Part shown: piece after piece, positions 14,896-23,087 of the stretch
How the letters are laid out: each line of letters starts with the position of its first letter
Position numbering within the stretch: the first letter of the stretch is position 1
NCBI GenBank assembly: GCA_900759415.1
Contig: CAAEVC010000042.1
Span: forward strand, 1-36,554
Direction: 5' to 3'
Source: an uncultured Dialister sp.
GTDB lineage: Bacteria > Bacillota > Negativicutes > Veillonellales > Dialisteraceae
Length of the DNA: 36,554 nt
Notes under the pieces: generated by a model
Told to the model about the DNA's origin: nothing
What the model saw: the letters and a program-made list of their open reading frames with translations, nothing else
Database searches by the model: none
Position numbers and translations under genes: made by a program

Positions 14896-14984
14896 GTTAT
14901 AGTTTTGTGAGCTAAAAATCATTCAAAATGAAGTAAATGTTTAAAAAGATAGAGAGTTCAAATTTAATTTTTAGGGAGAAAAGA

Positions 14985-16838
14985 ATGAAACATCGTTTTC
15001 TTAAAGCCGCACTGACGGCTCTTCTGGCAGCAGGTGCCATTCAGGTTTCTGCAGCTAATCCATTTGCAGATGTGGATGAATCATCCTGGGCCTATAAGGC
15101 AGTAAGCCAGCTTTCCGAAGAAGGAGTGGTAGACGGCTATCCGGACGGCACATTCAGGGGAGATAAGAATGTGACCCGTTACGAAATGAGTCAGATCATT
15201 GCAAAACTCATGGCAAGGGAAGGTTCTCTTAATGAAGAACAGAGAGAAACTGTCCAGAAACTTTCCAATGAATACAAAGATGAACTGACCCAGTTGGGCG
15301 TCCGTGTGACAGAGATGGAAAAGAAAGTCGGAAAGTTGAATATGATCACCGAACTCCGGGTGCAGAGCGTTCCCCGTTACAACAATATTTATAAGGGCAG
15401 CAAGGATAAGTACAGTGAACTCAGCGCCCGCGTCCGTTTTAACAGCATTGCCCGGGTGAATGACAGAAGTACAGTCTATGGACAGATTGAAACATACATG
15501 AGTCTTAACGGCAAAGATGTATACGATGTGAACAAAAATAATTATGACGGCAAAATCGGATATACAGGGGATCAGCCTGTACGGGAAGGCCATGGAGATG
15601 GGAATTTCCATCTGAACCGTCTCTGGGCTACCTACCAGTTCGGTAAGAAACAGGATACATCCGATCTTCCTTTAGGACCATCTAAGAATCTCATCGGTAT
15701 CGGCCAGTTCCCTGTTAAGATGGGTGTCACCGGTTATACTTATGACGGCCAGTTCAAAGGAGCCTTCGTGACTTTTGGTGATTATCGGGAAGGCGGACGT
15801 CTTACCATCGCCTATGGCCGGGCTACTGATATCAACTACAATTATACTGGTCCTATGCTTCACGGCATTTCCGGTATGAAGAATCTGGTGCTGAAGTCTC
15901 CAAAGGGACAGGCAGCATTGGGAGATCTGAAGACCAAACTTGCTGAAAAACTGGCATCTCAGGGTATTACGCGAGGTTCAGCTGCATATGCAGCCACTAT
16001 GCAGAAACTGCAGGCGGCGCTGAAGGATGCACTTGCTACTTCTTCCACCGGTACAGAAGCAGTTTCTAAACTGTCTGCTGCTGTCAGCGGGCTGGTCAGC
16101 CAGACAGAAATAAATGCTCTGATTTCCTCTAATCCGGATCTCGTCGCTCTTCTGAACAATTACAATCCATCCAATGACACCTATTACCCCATGGGAGATA
16201 AGGGCGTCATCATGGACTGGGGAGACGATGAAGATGTACCGGTAGCCTATATGTCATACATTTATAATAAACCGAATCAGTGGGAATTCCATGCCTACGG
16301 TATGACCGCTGTAGGACCGATCAGTGAAATCTGTAAAGCTTATGGCTTCGCAGGCTCCTACAACATCACCCCCATGTGGAGAGTACAGGGCGAATATGTA
16401 AAGAATGTCAAGAAACTGCCGCTTAATAACGAAAGACCGTACAGCTTCAACTACGGTCTCCACTACGGCACTGCAGATATCCTGAAGCCCCGTTCCTTTG
16501 ATTTCGGCATCGACTATGTATACAGCAAGGCAGGCAGCTACTTCGGCGGCTCCAGCAATGACATCGTTGACCAGTACATGGGCCATGTATACAGCAACTG
16601 GCATGGCATGAAGAACGTTCCTGCCTACATTGCAGACAAGATGGATGCGCTCATGGACGGGGATCCCACAAACGATAACAACAATTACGGCGGTGCTAAA
16701 TTTTTCCTCGCCAAAGCATCCTACGTTCCGATCAGAGGAATGCTGGTAGAAGTCAACTATGGCTTCAACGCTAAAGATATGGGCGGAAGAAAAATGGACG
16801 ACATGCTCATGGTCAAAGTAACAGGATATATCAGATAA
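14985..16838 (+). CDS. SLH-domain outer-membrane porin (OmpM-like)
   Basis: The 617-residue protein has a signal peptide cut after QVSA (about residue 24). One SLH domain follows (about 25-75: PFADVDESSWAYKAV, GVVDGYPDGTF, VTRYEMSQIIAKLM), then a short coiled coil (about 78-115) and a beta-barrel of a porin type (about 120 to the end). In Negativicutes such proteins tie the outer membrane to polyamine-modified peptidoglycan through the SLH domain and form pores. Unusual here is an Ala/Leu/Lys-rich helical insertion of about 90 residues (roughly 295-390) within the barrel region. GGGAG before the ATG at 14985 fixes the start. It is monocistronic, with a consensus promoter and a strong terminator. 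Confidence 0.92.
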   Translation: MKHRFLKAALTALLAAGAIQVSAANPFADVDESSWAYKAVSQLSEEGVVDGYPDGTFRGDKNVTRYEMSQIIAKLMAREGSLNEEQRETVQKLSNEYKDELTQLGVRVTEMEKKVGKLNMITELRVQSVPRYNNIYKGSKDKYSELSARVRFNSIARVNDRSTVYGQIETYMSLNGKDVYDVNKNNYDGKIGYTGDQPVREGHGDGNFHLNRLWATYQFGKKQDTSDLPLGPSKNLIGIGQFPVKMGVTGYTYDGQFKGAFVTFGDYREGGRLTIAYGRATDINYNYTGPMLHGISGMKNLVLKSPKGQAALGDLKTKLAEKLASQGITRGSAAYAATMQKLQAALKDALATSSTGTEAVSKLSAAVSGLVSQTEINALISSNPDLVALLNNYNPSNDTYYPMGDKGVIMDWGDDEDVPVAYMSYIYNKPNQWEFHAYGMTAVGPISEICKAYGFAGSYNITPMWRVQGEYVKNVKKLPLNNERPYSFNYGLHYGTADILKPRSFDFGIDYVYSKAGSYFGGSSNDIVDQYMGHVYSNWHGMKNVPAYIADKMDALMDGDPTNDNNNYGGAKFFLAKASYVPIRGMLVEVNYGFNAKDMGGRKMDDMLMVKVTGYIR

Positions 16839-16896
16839 ATAAGAGCGATGAGCAATGAGCTCAGAGCAATGCGCATATGTAAACGCTGATATTTTA

Positions 16897-16935
16897 AAAA
16901 AGCAGCTTGAGGATAATTCCTTGAAGCTGCTTTTT
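16897..16935 (+). terminator. intrinsic terminator of the porin gene
   Basis: A 12-bp stem (AAAAAGCAGCTT/AAGCTGCTTTTT) with an additional AGG/CCT pairing inside lies about 60 bases after the porin stop. Confidence 0.9.
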
Positions 16936-16989
16936 GATTGTAAAGCAAGGGATACCGCGCTTGAAGCCGGCACTTTGTCAGGCAAATGG

Positions 16990-17150
16990 AAAAGACATTA
17001 GCGCCTCGGCGCCTCGGTAGAGCAGTGAACATGAATGGGAGGAACAAAGCGACGCTCCATTCATTGTGAATGACGGACTACGGAAATCGCAGATTTTCGT
17101 TCGGGGAGCTGGCGGCAGGTTCATCCTGCCGGCTGAAGGATCTCAGTTTG
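16990..17150 (-). repeat. family A hairpin repeat, copy 3 (reverse direction)
   Basis: Read on the minus strand, this copy has the same order as 9829-9976: a CGGCAGG/CCTGCCG hairpin (17113-17131), AGCTCCCCGA, a short AAATC/GATTT hairpin (17084-17096), CATTCAC, an ATGAATG/CATTCAT stem with a GAG/CTC extension (17031-17064), GTTCACTGC and CGAGGCGCCGAG. Stem sequences differ from the other copies but pairing is kept. 16839-16895 carries GAGCGATGAGC-type units also seen near 10225-10260 and 17275-17300. The gap holds no gene. Confidence 0.75.
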
Positions 17151-17206
17151 AAGCGATGTATGCACAAAAATCTTCTTCCCGCTGCACAAGGCAGAGCCCC
17201 TATGGG

Positions 17207-17258
17207 CGACAAGTAAAAAGGACGAAATGATTACTCATTTCGTCCTTTTTACTTGTCG
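17207..17258 (-). terminator. 24-bp perfect inverted repeat, terminator of brnQ
   Basis: Two perfectly complementary 24-base arms around a TTAC loop, containing A5 and T5 runs, end 30 bases past the brnQ stop. It works as a terminator on the minus strand; the arm is much longer than needed and extends into CGACAAG/CTTGTCG beyond the A/T runs. Confidence 0.85.
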
Positions 17259-17288
17259 GCGGAACCGACTGTGCTTAACGCTCTGAGC

Positions 17289-18617
17289 TTATCGCTCATC
17301 CCTCTTTTTACTGGGACTTACTGCTTCCCAGATCCAGCCGAGGATGAGGCCGGCACCGAAGACGAGGAGCCAGGACATGTTGTAGGAGGCCAGAGGCAGG
17401 GAATGCATGAACTGGTCAAGAGCTTCGATAGGGAATCCTGCAGTTTTGAGACCGTCGTTCAATGCAGGAATGAAGGTGAAGAGGGTGGCCAGGGCATAGA
17501 CTTTCTGGCTGTCATGGAAGAAGCCGGAAAGGAATGTGAGGATGATGAGGGATACTGCCAGAGGATAGAGGAAGAGCAGTACCGGAATAGCTGCCTTGAT
17601 GATGGTGGAGAGGCCGAAGAGGGCGATACCAAAGGACAGGATGGTGAAGAAGATGGCCCAGACTTTATGGGACATTGCAGGCATGAGGAGATGGAAATAG
17701 GCAGCGCAGGATGCCACAAGACCGATAGAGGTGGTGAGGCAGGCAAGGATGACGATGACGCCCAGGATCAGGCTTCCTGTATTTCCGAAGTAGAAGGAGG
17801 ATGCGCCGACAAGGACAGGGGCACCGTTTTCTACATGGCCCAGGACTGCAACGGAAGAAGCGCCCAGGGTGCAGAGTGCTGCATAGATGATGAGCATGAA
17901 AATGGTGGAAGTGAGGCCTGATTTGAGTGCTGCTTTTGCGATTTCCTTATTATCCTTAAGGCCGTAGAGGCGGATGGATTCGACGACGATGACGCCGAAT
18001 ACGAGGCCTGCCAGACAGTCCATGGTGTTGTAACCTTCCAGCATGGCGGCGGTGAAAGCTTTGACCGGTGTGTCATAAGCAGGAATTGGAGCCTGCCATG
18101 GGCCCATGGGGTTGATGGCAGAAGCAACGATGAGGATGAAAAGGAAAATCAGAAGAAGCGGGGTGATGCATTTACCGATGCGGGGTACCAGCTTGGACGG
18201 ATTGATGGACAGCCAGAGGGTGAGGGCAAAGAAGATGAAAGCAAAGATATAAAGCCCCATGGTTCTTGCGTCTGGCGAAAGGAAATGGGAAATGGCGATT
18301 TCATAAGAAACAGTCGCCGTACGGGGGATAGCGAAGAATGGCCCGATGGTGAGGTACAGGAGGCAGCTGAAGAAGATGCCGTAGTACGGATGGGCTCTGC
18401 CTGCCAGTTCCTGCAGGTTCTTACCGGAAAAGCAAATCGCAAGGACGGCGGCAAAAGGAAGACCGACGCCGGTGATAAGGAATCCAAGAGTGGAGTACCA
18501 GGTATTCCATCCGGAATTCTGCCCTAAGAAGGCTGGAAATATCAGGTTGCCTGCTCCGAAAAAGAGAGCAAAGAGCATGAGCCCGATGGCAATAAATTCA
18601 TTTGATTTGCTTTTCAT
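17289..18617 (-). CDS. brnQ: branched-chain amino acid carrier BrnQ (LIVCS family)
   Basis: The 442-residue protein has about twelve membrane helices and the LIVCS family opening FIAIGLMLFALFFGAGNLIFPAFLGQNSG. Other marks are FFAIPRTATVSYEI and the NTMDCLAGLVFGVIVVESIR segment. BrnQ imports Leu, Ile and Val with Na+ or H+. GGGAGG eight bases before the ATG at 18617 sets the start. It diverges from azlCD, which exports branched-chain amino acids, so import and export share one regulatory region. No T-box or Leu/Ile leader peptide was found upstream; instead there is a degenerate short repeat. Confidence 0.93.
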   Translation of the reverse strand: MKSKSNEFIAIGLMLFALFFGAGNLIFPAFLGQNSGWNTWYSTLGFLITGVGLPFAAVLAICFSGKNLQELAGRAHPYYGIFFSCLLYLTIGPFFAIPRTATVSYEIAISHFLSPDARTMGLYIFAFIFFALTLWLSINPSKLVPRIGKCITPLLLIFLFILIVASAINPMGPWQAPIPAYDTPVKAFTAAMLEGYNTMDCLAGLVFGVIVVESIRLYGLKDNKEIAKAALKSGLTSTIFMLIIYAALCTLGASSVAVLGHVENGAPVLVGASSFYFGNTGSLILGVIVILACLTTSIGLVASCAAYFHLLMPAMSHKVWAIFFTILSFGIALFGLSTIIKAAIPVLLFLYPLAVSLIILTFLSGFFHDSQKVYALATLFTFIPALNDGLKTAGFPIEALDQFMHSLPLASYNMSWLLVFGAGLILGWIWEAVSPSKKRDER

Positions 18618-18639
18618 AAGCATTCCTCCCAAACTACTG

Positions 18640-18695
18640 AACTAAACTGCTAAGTTACTGCTTAACTACACTACCAAGCTAAACTAAAAAATTAT
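18640..18695 (-). repeat. degenerate AGTTTAG-type tandem units before brnQ
   Basis: Read on the minus strand the 56 bases before the brnQ ribosome binding site consist of loosely repeated units such as AGTTTAGC, GTAGTTAAGC, AGTAACTTAGC and AGTTTAGTTCAG, about 9-12 bases each. They would lie in the 5' leader of brnQ. I see no stable hairpin in them. Confidence 0.4.
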
Positions 18696-18868
18696 ATTAA
18701 TGATATTCTAGCATAACTTTTCAAAAAGTAAATCTAAAAAAGGAATAATTGTGAAGAAATTTCTAAAAAATATGTGTGTAGAAAAGGTGATTTATATCAA
18801 ATAGTCATATAAAAGAATAAAATTGACTTAAGGTTGAAAAGATTACTTTTAGTTATTACAATAGATAA

Positions 18869-18874
18869 TATAAT
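18869..18874 (+). promoter_or_regulatory. -10 box candidate for azlCD
   Basis: A perfect TATAAT lies 20 bases before the azlC start codon, with no good -35 box at the expected distance. It would give a very short leader that includes the GGAGG site. Confidence 0.4.
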
Positions 18875-18893
18875 TATACTTATGGAGGTTGGA

Positions 18894-19598
18894 ATGAAAA
18901 GTCCAGCATTAAGAGCGCTTCAAGAAGCTTTTCCTTATACAGTTCCTATTTTAGCAGGCTTCTGGTTTTTAGCTTTTGCCTACGGGTTTTATATGCATAC
19001 TCTGGGATTTCCTTTCTGGTATCCCGGCATCATGGCCATGATCATCTTTGGAGGATCTCTCGAATTCATCACCGTTACCATGTTCCTGTCACCCTTTGCA
19101 CCGTGGCAGGCCTTTCTTATTTCTCTCACTGTGCAAGCCCGCCATCTCTTCTACGGCCTTGCCATGCTGGAAAAGTACAAAGGAAGCGGGTGGAAAAAGC
19201 CTTTCCTGATTTTCTGGATGTGTGATGAAACCTTTGCACTGAACTATTCAGCTACTGTCCCTTATGATATAGATAAGCACTGGTATATGTTCTGGATTTC
19301 CTTTCTCAACTATTTTTACTGGAGTTCTGGCGCTTTCATGGGCGGCCTTCTGGGCAGCATGATCCAGTTCAATGCCAAAGGTCTGGGCTTCGTTATGACC
19401 ACCATGTTCGTGGTCATTTTTATGGAGCAGTGGATGAAAGATAAATGCCACTATACGGCATACATCGGATTTGCCGCTTCCATCATGGCCCTTCTTCTCT
19501 TTGGACCAGATCATTTCATCATTCCTGCCATGATTGGCATGATGGTTCTGATTCTGGCCGGTAAGAAATGGATTACTGCAAAAGGAGACTTCTTATGA
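18894..19598 (+). CDS. azlC: AzlC, large subunit of branched-chain amino acid exporter
   Basis: The 234-residue protein has the AzlC family pattern: ALQEAFPYTVPILAGFWFLAFAYG, IIFGGSLEFITVTMF, VQARHLFYGLAM and the CDETFAL motif near residue 112. About seven membrane helices are visible. AzlC and AzlD together export Val, Leu and Ile (the original azl locus of Bacillus subtilis gives azaleucine resistance). GGAGG seven bases before the ATG at 18894 makes that start the best one; upstream in-frame ATGs fall in the promoter. The stop codon overlaps the azlD start (ATGA), a translational coupling typical of this pair. Confidence 0.92.
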   Translation: MKSPALRALQEAFPYTVPILAGFWFLAFAYGFYMHTLGFPFWYPGIMAMIIFGGSLEFITVTMFLSPFAPWQAFLISLTVQARHLFYGLAMLEKYKGSGWKKPFLIFWMCDETFALNYSATVPYDIDKHWYMFWISFLNYFYWSSGAFMGGLLGSMIQFNAKGLGFVMTTMFVVIFMEQWMKDKCHYTAYIGFAASIMALLLFGPDHFIIPAMIGMMVLILAGKKWITAKGDFL

Positions 19599-19933
19599 CA
19601 GACATGCCCGCATGGCAGCAGGCGGCCCTCATCGCCATCTGTGCCGTTGCCACTATGATGACCAGATTTCTTCCTTTCTTTATATTCACCCCCAATAAAC
19701 CGCTCCCTCTCTGTGTCCGGTATCTGGGGAAAGCCCTCCCCTCTGCCATCTTCGCCCTGCTTGTGGTCTACTGCCTTCGGAATGTATCTTTGATTTCCGG
19801 CAGCCACGGCATCCCTGAAGCCATTGGCCTTGTTGTCACTGTTTCCCTCCATTTGTGGAAACGGCAGATGCTTCTCTCCATGGCCGCCGGCACTCTCTGC
19901 TACATGGGCCTTGTACAGTATGTGTTTATCTGA
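19595..19933 (+). CDS. azlD: AzlD, small subunit of branched-chain amino acid exporter
   Basis: The 112-residue protein has about four hydrophobic segments and the AzlD signature TRFLPFFIF followed by P..VRYLGKALPSAIFALLVVYCL. It is the obligate partner of AzlC in the inner membrane. AAGGAGA precedes the ATG at 19595, which overlaps the azlC stop. Length is normal for the family. Confidence 0.92.
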   Translation: MTDMPAWQQAALIAICAVATMMTRFLPFFIFTPNKPLPLCVRYLGKALPSAIFALLVVYCLRNVSLISGSHGIPEAIGLVVTVSLHLWKRQMLLSMAAGTLCYMGLVQYVFI

Positions 19934-19939
19934 CTGGAT

Positions 19940-20160
19940 TTCTCTTTGTCGATGACGTCTTTTCGACGCTGCTGGCATCTGAAAAGAGCCTCGAGCTGAG
20001 TGGTGCATGTTGGATAAGTCTCACCAGCAGCGCTGGCTATACAGGGCAGAGTCCCAAGCCTTGCGCCTCGATTGAACAGGTTGATACACACGGGGTACCG
20101 TTAGAGTATACGCATGGTACAGTCAGAAGATATAAGGGGCGCCCTTGTTCATAGGACTGA
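19940..20160 (+). repeat. repeat region R6 with partial family A tail
   Basis: No gene is supported. GCGCCTCGATTGAACAGGTTG (about 20063-20083) matches the tail of family A copies (GGCGCCGAGATTGAACAGGTT at 13785-13805). The preceding 120 bases have scattered hairpin halves (CAGCAGCGCTGGC and others) that do not match the other copies closely, so this copy is partial or highly diverged. Confidence 0.5.
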
Positions 20161-20177
20161 CTGAAAAACATGGAAAT

Positions 20178-20204
20178 AAAAAGACAGCGCAGGCTGTCTT
20201 TTTT
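20178..20204 (+). terminator. intrinsic terminator
   Basis: GACAGC/GCTGTC with A5 before and T6 after, loop GCAG. It lies 245 bases past azlD and is the first terminator after that operon, so the repeat region in between may be part of the azlCD transcript. Confidence 0.75.
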
Positions 20205-20449
20205 ATAAATCATAAAGTTTTTACCTTTGCTTATGGTTCTGATTTCAGGGGAGCTGGAAACGGACAAAGTCCGGCGGCCAAAGTGCAGCCACACTTTGTC
20301 AGACTGAAGTGTGGCGTCGTTATCCGTAAAGACTTTATTCTCATCAGCATGCTGTGATACCTTCCCGGGCTCTCTGTACTCAAATCGGAGATTTATATTT
20401 CTGGCGAATTGATGAACTTCACGAGTTTGCACAATTTTATTTTACGCCA
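20205..20449. repeat. gap between azlCD terminator and maf with hairpins
   Basis: An AT-stem half (ATAAATCATAAAGTTTTTAC), a GGAC/GTCC hairpin, a CCACACTT/AAGTGTGG hairpin (about 20288-20313), TAAAGACTTTATTC, GCGGATTT-less tail GTGATACC and GGGCTCTCTGTACTCAAATC are pieces of the same repeat vocabulary found elsewhere in the window. No gene and no clear terminator of the minus-strand maf gene was found. Confidence 0.45.
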
Positions 20450-21064
20450 TTAGCGATTCTTCATTTCTTCCATCATAAGATAGAGTTCTGTCAAAGGAAG
20501 GCCGACTACGTTATCATAAGAGCCTTCTATGGCAGTGACGAGGAGGGTGCCGATGCCCTGAATGCCGTATGCGCCGGCTTTATCCATCGGTTCTCCTGTT
20601 TCGATGTAAGCTTTGATTTCATTAGACGTAAGGTCTCGGAAATGGACTCTGGTGGTGATGACGTGGATGCAGGTCTTTCCCTGATAGAGGAGAGCGACGG
20701 CGGTTTTTACTTCATGAATCTTTCCCGAGAGGAAGGAGAGCATGGAGAAAGCATCTTCTCTGTTCTTTGGTTTTCCCAGAATTATCCCGTCTGTAGTGAC
20801 GATGGTGTCGGCACCAACAACGGGGAGGGGACTCATTGTCCTTTCTGCTACGTCATGGGCTTTTCCCCAGGCGTTCATGGCGGTCACAAGGTCAGGGCCT
20901 TTGAAAGGGAAGAGGGATGTGTCTTCCATGAGGGAAAGGCGTCGTTCTGCGTCTTCCAGGTTTTCCACTTCATGGAAATCGCTTTTTTCGATCTGCGCTT
21001 CCCAGTGAATCTGATGGATGAGGGCTTTTCTTCTTGGAGATGATGAGGCAAGTAGTATTTTCAT
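20450..21064 (-). CDS. maf: Maf family nucleotide pyrophosphatase
   Basis: The 204-residue protein carries the Maf motifs: LLASSSPRRKALI at the N-terminus, VVGADTIV with the catalytic Asp near residue 84, GKPKNREDA and EPMDKAGAYGIQG near residue 160. Maf enzymes hydrolyse non-canonical or excess dNTPs/NTPs to the monophosphate (dTTP/UTP or m7GTP, depending on subtype) and have been tied to cell division arrest. The insertion of about 20 residues after the first third is within family range. AAGGAG precedes the ATG at 21064. It follows the alcohol dehydrogenase gene by eight bases and is co-transcribed with it. Confidence 0.93.
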   Translation of the reverse strand: MKILLASSSPRRKALIHQIHWEAQIEKSDFHEVENLEDAERRLSLMEDTSLFPFKGPDLVTAMNAWGKAHDVAERTMSPLPVVGADTIVTTDGIILGKPKNREDAFSMLSFLSGKIHEVKTAVALLYQGKTCIHVITTRVHFRDLTSNEIKAYIETGEPMDKAGAYGIQGIGTLLVTAIEGSYDNVVGLPLTELYLMMEEMKNR

Positions 21065-21072
21065 AATGCTCC

Positions 21073-22359
21073 TTAAAATGCACGGTTGTAAATATTGATG
21101 AGATCTTCTCTGGTGAGCGGTACAAATCCTTCGATAATGCCGTCCTTTCCTTTCCAGTGGATAGCATGGTCTGCCATTTTTGCGATGAATTCATCGACTA
21201 CTTCTTCCATCATGCCTTCTCTTTCTTCCCGGGAGAGGCGGTGGATGTCGATGCCTTCAAATTTTTCCATGAATTTTTTTTCTAAATAGAAGGATTCTTT
21301 TTCTCCGATGAACCGGGAGAATCCAGGTGCAAGGCCCAGCTTTTCAATGAAGAAATCAGAGAGACGGCGGATGCCTTTCTTTGCCGTTTTCTTCAAAGAT
21401 TTCTCTGGCTTCACACCCATGACGTTCACTGCAAAGGCAGCGAGTCTCCTGGCGGTTTTCCTGTTCAGTACATATTTCATGAAAACCGGGGTGAGGATGG
21501 CAAGGCCGTGGCCGTGAGGGATGCCCAGATAGGCGGACAGTTCATGTTCCATGCCATGGCAGCTCCAGGCTACCGAATGGCCGCAGTCGATGAGGTCATT
21601 GATGGCCCATTCGGAATTCCAGAGAAGATTGGCTCTCGCTTCTTCATTGTCTGGCTCCTTCATGGCCACCGGCGCCCAGCGAATGACAGAGCGCATCATG
21701 CTTTCCATGAATCCGTCGATGGCGTCGAATCCTTCTTCCTGATTGAGGTACACTTCCAGAATATGGGATAAGATGTCGGCTGCGCCGCAGGCAGTCTGAT
21801 AAGGAGAAACGGTGAAAGTGAAGGCTGGATCGATGAAGGAAACCTTCGGACGGAGCGCATCAGTGGTCCAGCCGTATTTTTCGTGGGTTTCAGGATTGCT
21901 GATGACTGCGCAGCCATTCATTTCCGATCCGGAAGCTGCCATGGTGGGGATGGCAAAGACTGGAAGAGCATGGGAAATCTGTGCTCTTGCGGTAATCAGT
22001 TCCCAGAGGGAATCCTGATAGAAAACAGAACCGGCAATGGCTTTTGCCGTATCGATAACGCTTCCGCCGCCGGCAGCAATGATGAGATTCAGCCTGTTCT
22101 CCCGGCAGAGACGGATTCCTTCCTCCACCAGATTCAGCTCAGGATTTGGCTTCACCCCAGAAATCTCCGCATAGAGCTCAGAGCTCTGCCTGAGGGTGCG
22201 GGAGAGGGTATCATAAAGCCCGGATTTCTTAATGGAACCGCCGCCATACACCAGAAGCACCCGGGTACCGTAATTCTGGATTTCCTCCTCCAGATGAGAG
22301 AGGGCGTCTTTTCCAAAGTATACTTTTGTGTCGTTGTGATAAGTAAATGAATGAACCAT
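21073..22359 (-). CDS. iron-containing alcohol dehydrogenase (butanol dehydrogenase-like)
   Basis: The 428-residue enzyme is a group III Fe-ADH of the BdhA/YqdH type. The nucleotide site is GGGS at 97-100 with GGGSIKKSGLY at 39-49; the iron ligands are D195 and H199 (GAADILSH), H268 (CHGMEH) and H282 (IPHGHG), with the family's usual spacing. It reduces aldehydes with NAD(P)H, likely in fermentation. AAGGAGG before the ATG at 22359 fixes the start, excluding 24 upstream residues that would read through repeat DNA. It heads a two-gene operon with maf. Preferred aldehyde and coenzyme are not evident. Confidence 0.92.
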   Translation of the reverse strand: MVHSFTYHNDTKVYFGKDALSHLEEEIQNYGTRVLLVYGGGSIKKSGLYDTLSRTLRQSSELYAEISGVKPNPELNLVEEGIRLCRENRLNLIIAAGGGSVIDTAKAIAGSVFYQDSLWELITARAQISHALPVFAIPTMAASGSEMNGCAVISNPETHEKYGWTTDALRPKVSFIDPAFTFTVSPYQTACGAADILSHILEVYLNQEEGFDAIDGFMESMMRSVIRWAPVAMKEPDNEEARANLLWNSEWAINDLIDCGHSVAWSCHGMEHELSAYLGIPHGHGLAILTPVFMKYVLNRKTARRLAAFAVNVMGVKPEKSLKKTAKKGIRRLSDFFIEKLGLAPGFSRFIGEKESFYLEKKFMEKFEGIDIHRLSREEREGMMEEVVDEFIAKMADHAIHWKGKDGIIEGFVPLTREDLINIYNRAF

Positions 22360-22439
22360 GTCTGCCTCCTTATGTATATTATACATGCTGACGCTAACCG
22401 CCGGCCGCTTTCCGCCATATGATGGCCTCACGCCGTTGA

Positions 22440-22660
22440 CCGTAAAAGCTGCATACTCATCAGCGAAGCTGATACCACTCCAGTCTGAAGTCTAATAGTC
22501 TGATAGTCTTGTGAAATTGCACTAACCGAAATCGGAAAGCGGACGACGGATAGCGGATAGCAGACAAGAGTCTCTCTATCCGTCAGGCTTCATAATTACA
22601 AACTATAAAGTCTTTACAACCACCCCTCAACTCTCTGCGCTCAAATCTCAACTCTATCTT
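22440..22660 (+). repeat. interspersed repeat region R7 (direct copy of 2098-2305)
   Basis: CAGCGAAGCTGATACCACTC at 22461 starts a block of about 200 bases that is nearly the same as 2098-2305, including AGTCTGAAGTCTAATAGTCT, CCGAAATCGGAAAGCGGACG and the AT stem. The 20 bases before it (CGTAAAAGCTGCATACTCAT) match the reverse strand near 13945-13965. Confidence 0.8.
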
Positions 22661-22665
22661 TTTAC

Positions 22666-22719
22666 ATAAATCTCTTTCAAGGCCCTTGGGATAGTGGAGA
22701 GTATGACTCAGGAGGTGAG
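22666..22719 (-). repeat. partial copy of the pseudoknot element
   Basis: ATAAATCTC, AGTGGAGAGTATGACTCAGG and GGTGAG match, in reverse complement, the first half of the elements at 13572-13623 and 36306-36360. The hairpin-pseudoknot half is missing. The middle stem here can be AAGG/CCTT instead of CGTT/AACG. Confidence 0.6.
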
Positions 22720-22757
22720 AAAGGTGTTCTCCTGGAAGGAGAAACGGAAAGGGGAGC

Positions 22758-22865
22758 ATGCATCGTATAGAAGTTATAACCATTGATGGTGATATATACT
22801 TTGGACTTCGCCGCATTAGATGCATGCCTGGATTCTTTAATCCGTTAGCATCACTGGGGAGATAG
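22758..22865 (+). CDS. possible small protein of 35 residues
   Basis: An ATG at 22758 follows AAAGGGGAGC, a good ribosome binding site, and opens a 35-codon frame starting MHRIEVITIDGDIYFGLRR and ending in TAG at 22865. It resembles no family I know. Straight after it are a GGATT/AATCC hairpin inside the frame and a CCGATG/CATCGG hairpin at 22877-22896. It could be a short peptide, the leftover of a gene, or chance within a repeat-rich gap. Confidence 0.3.
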   Translation: MHRIEVITIDGDIYFGLRRIRCMPGFFNPLASLGR

Positions 22866-22994
22866 AATCAACTCTTCCGATGCCACTGACATCGGACCCA
22901 AGGCAAGAAATTATAACAAAAATTAATTAATATATGATTGAAAGACATGAATGAATAAAGAAGAATGATACATTGGTATTGGACTATCATATAG

Positions 22995-23087
22995 ATTTAT
23001 AGAATAATATAAATAAAGAGGATAATATATTTATGGCTGCCATCTATAAATTCCCCGAATGCTTTGGGGGATTTATAGATTTTCTTT
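22995..23087 (+). promoter_or_regulatory. attenuator-like terminator upstream of the LytTR gene
   Basis: A 15-bp stem (23042-23056 with 23066-23080, one G-T pair) plus TTTTCTTT forms a strong intrinsic terminator 45 bases before the regulator's start codon. The nine bases ATTTATAGA at 22995-23003 repeat the 3' arm and can pair with TCTATAAAT at 23043-23051, so a competing antiterminator helix is possible. A 19-codon frame (ATG at 23033, TAA at 23090) runs exactly through the hairpin. Confidence 0.55.

Noticed and set aside
18618..18893. T-box riboswitch or Leu/Ile leader peptide before brnQ
   Set aside because: No AGGGTGGNACCGCG-type T-box sequence, no specifier hairpin and no codon run were found.
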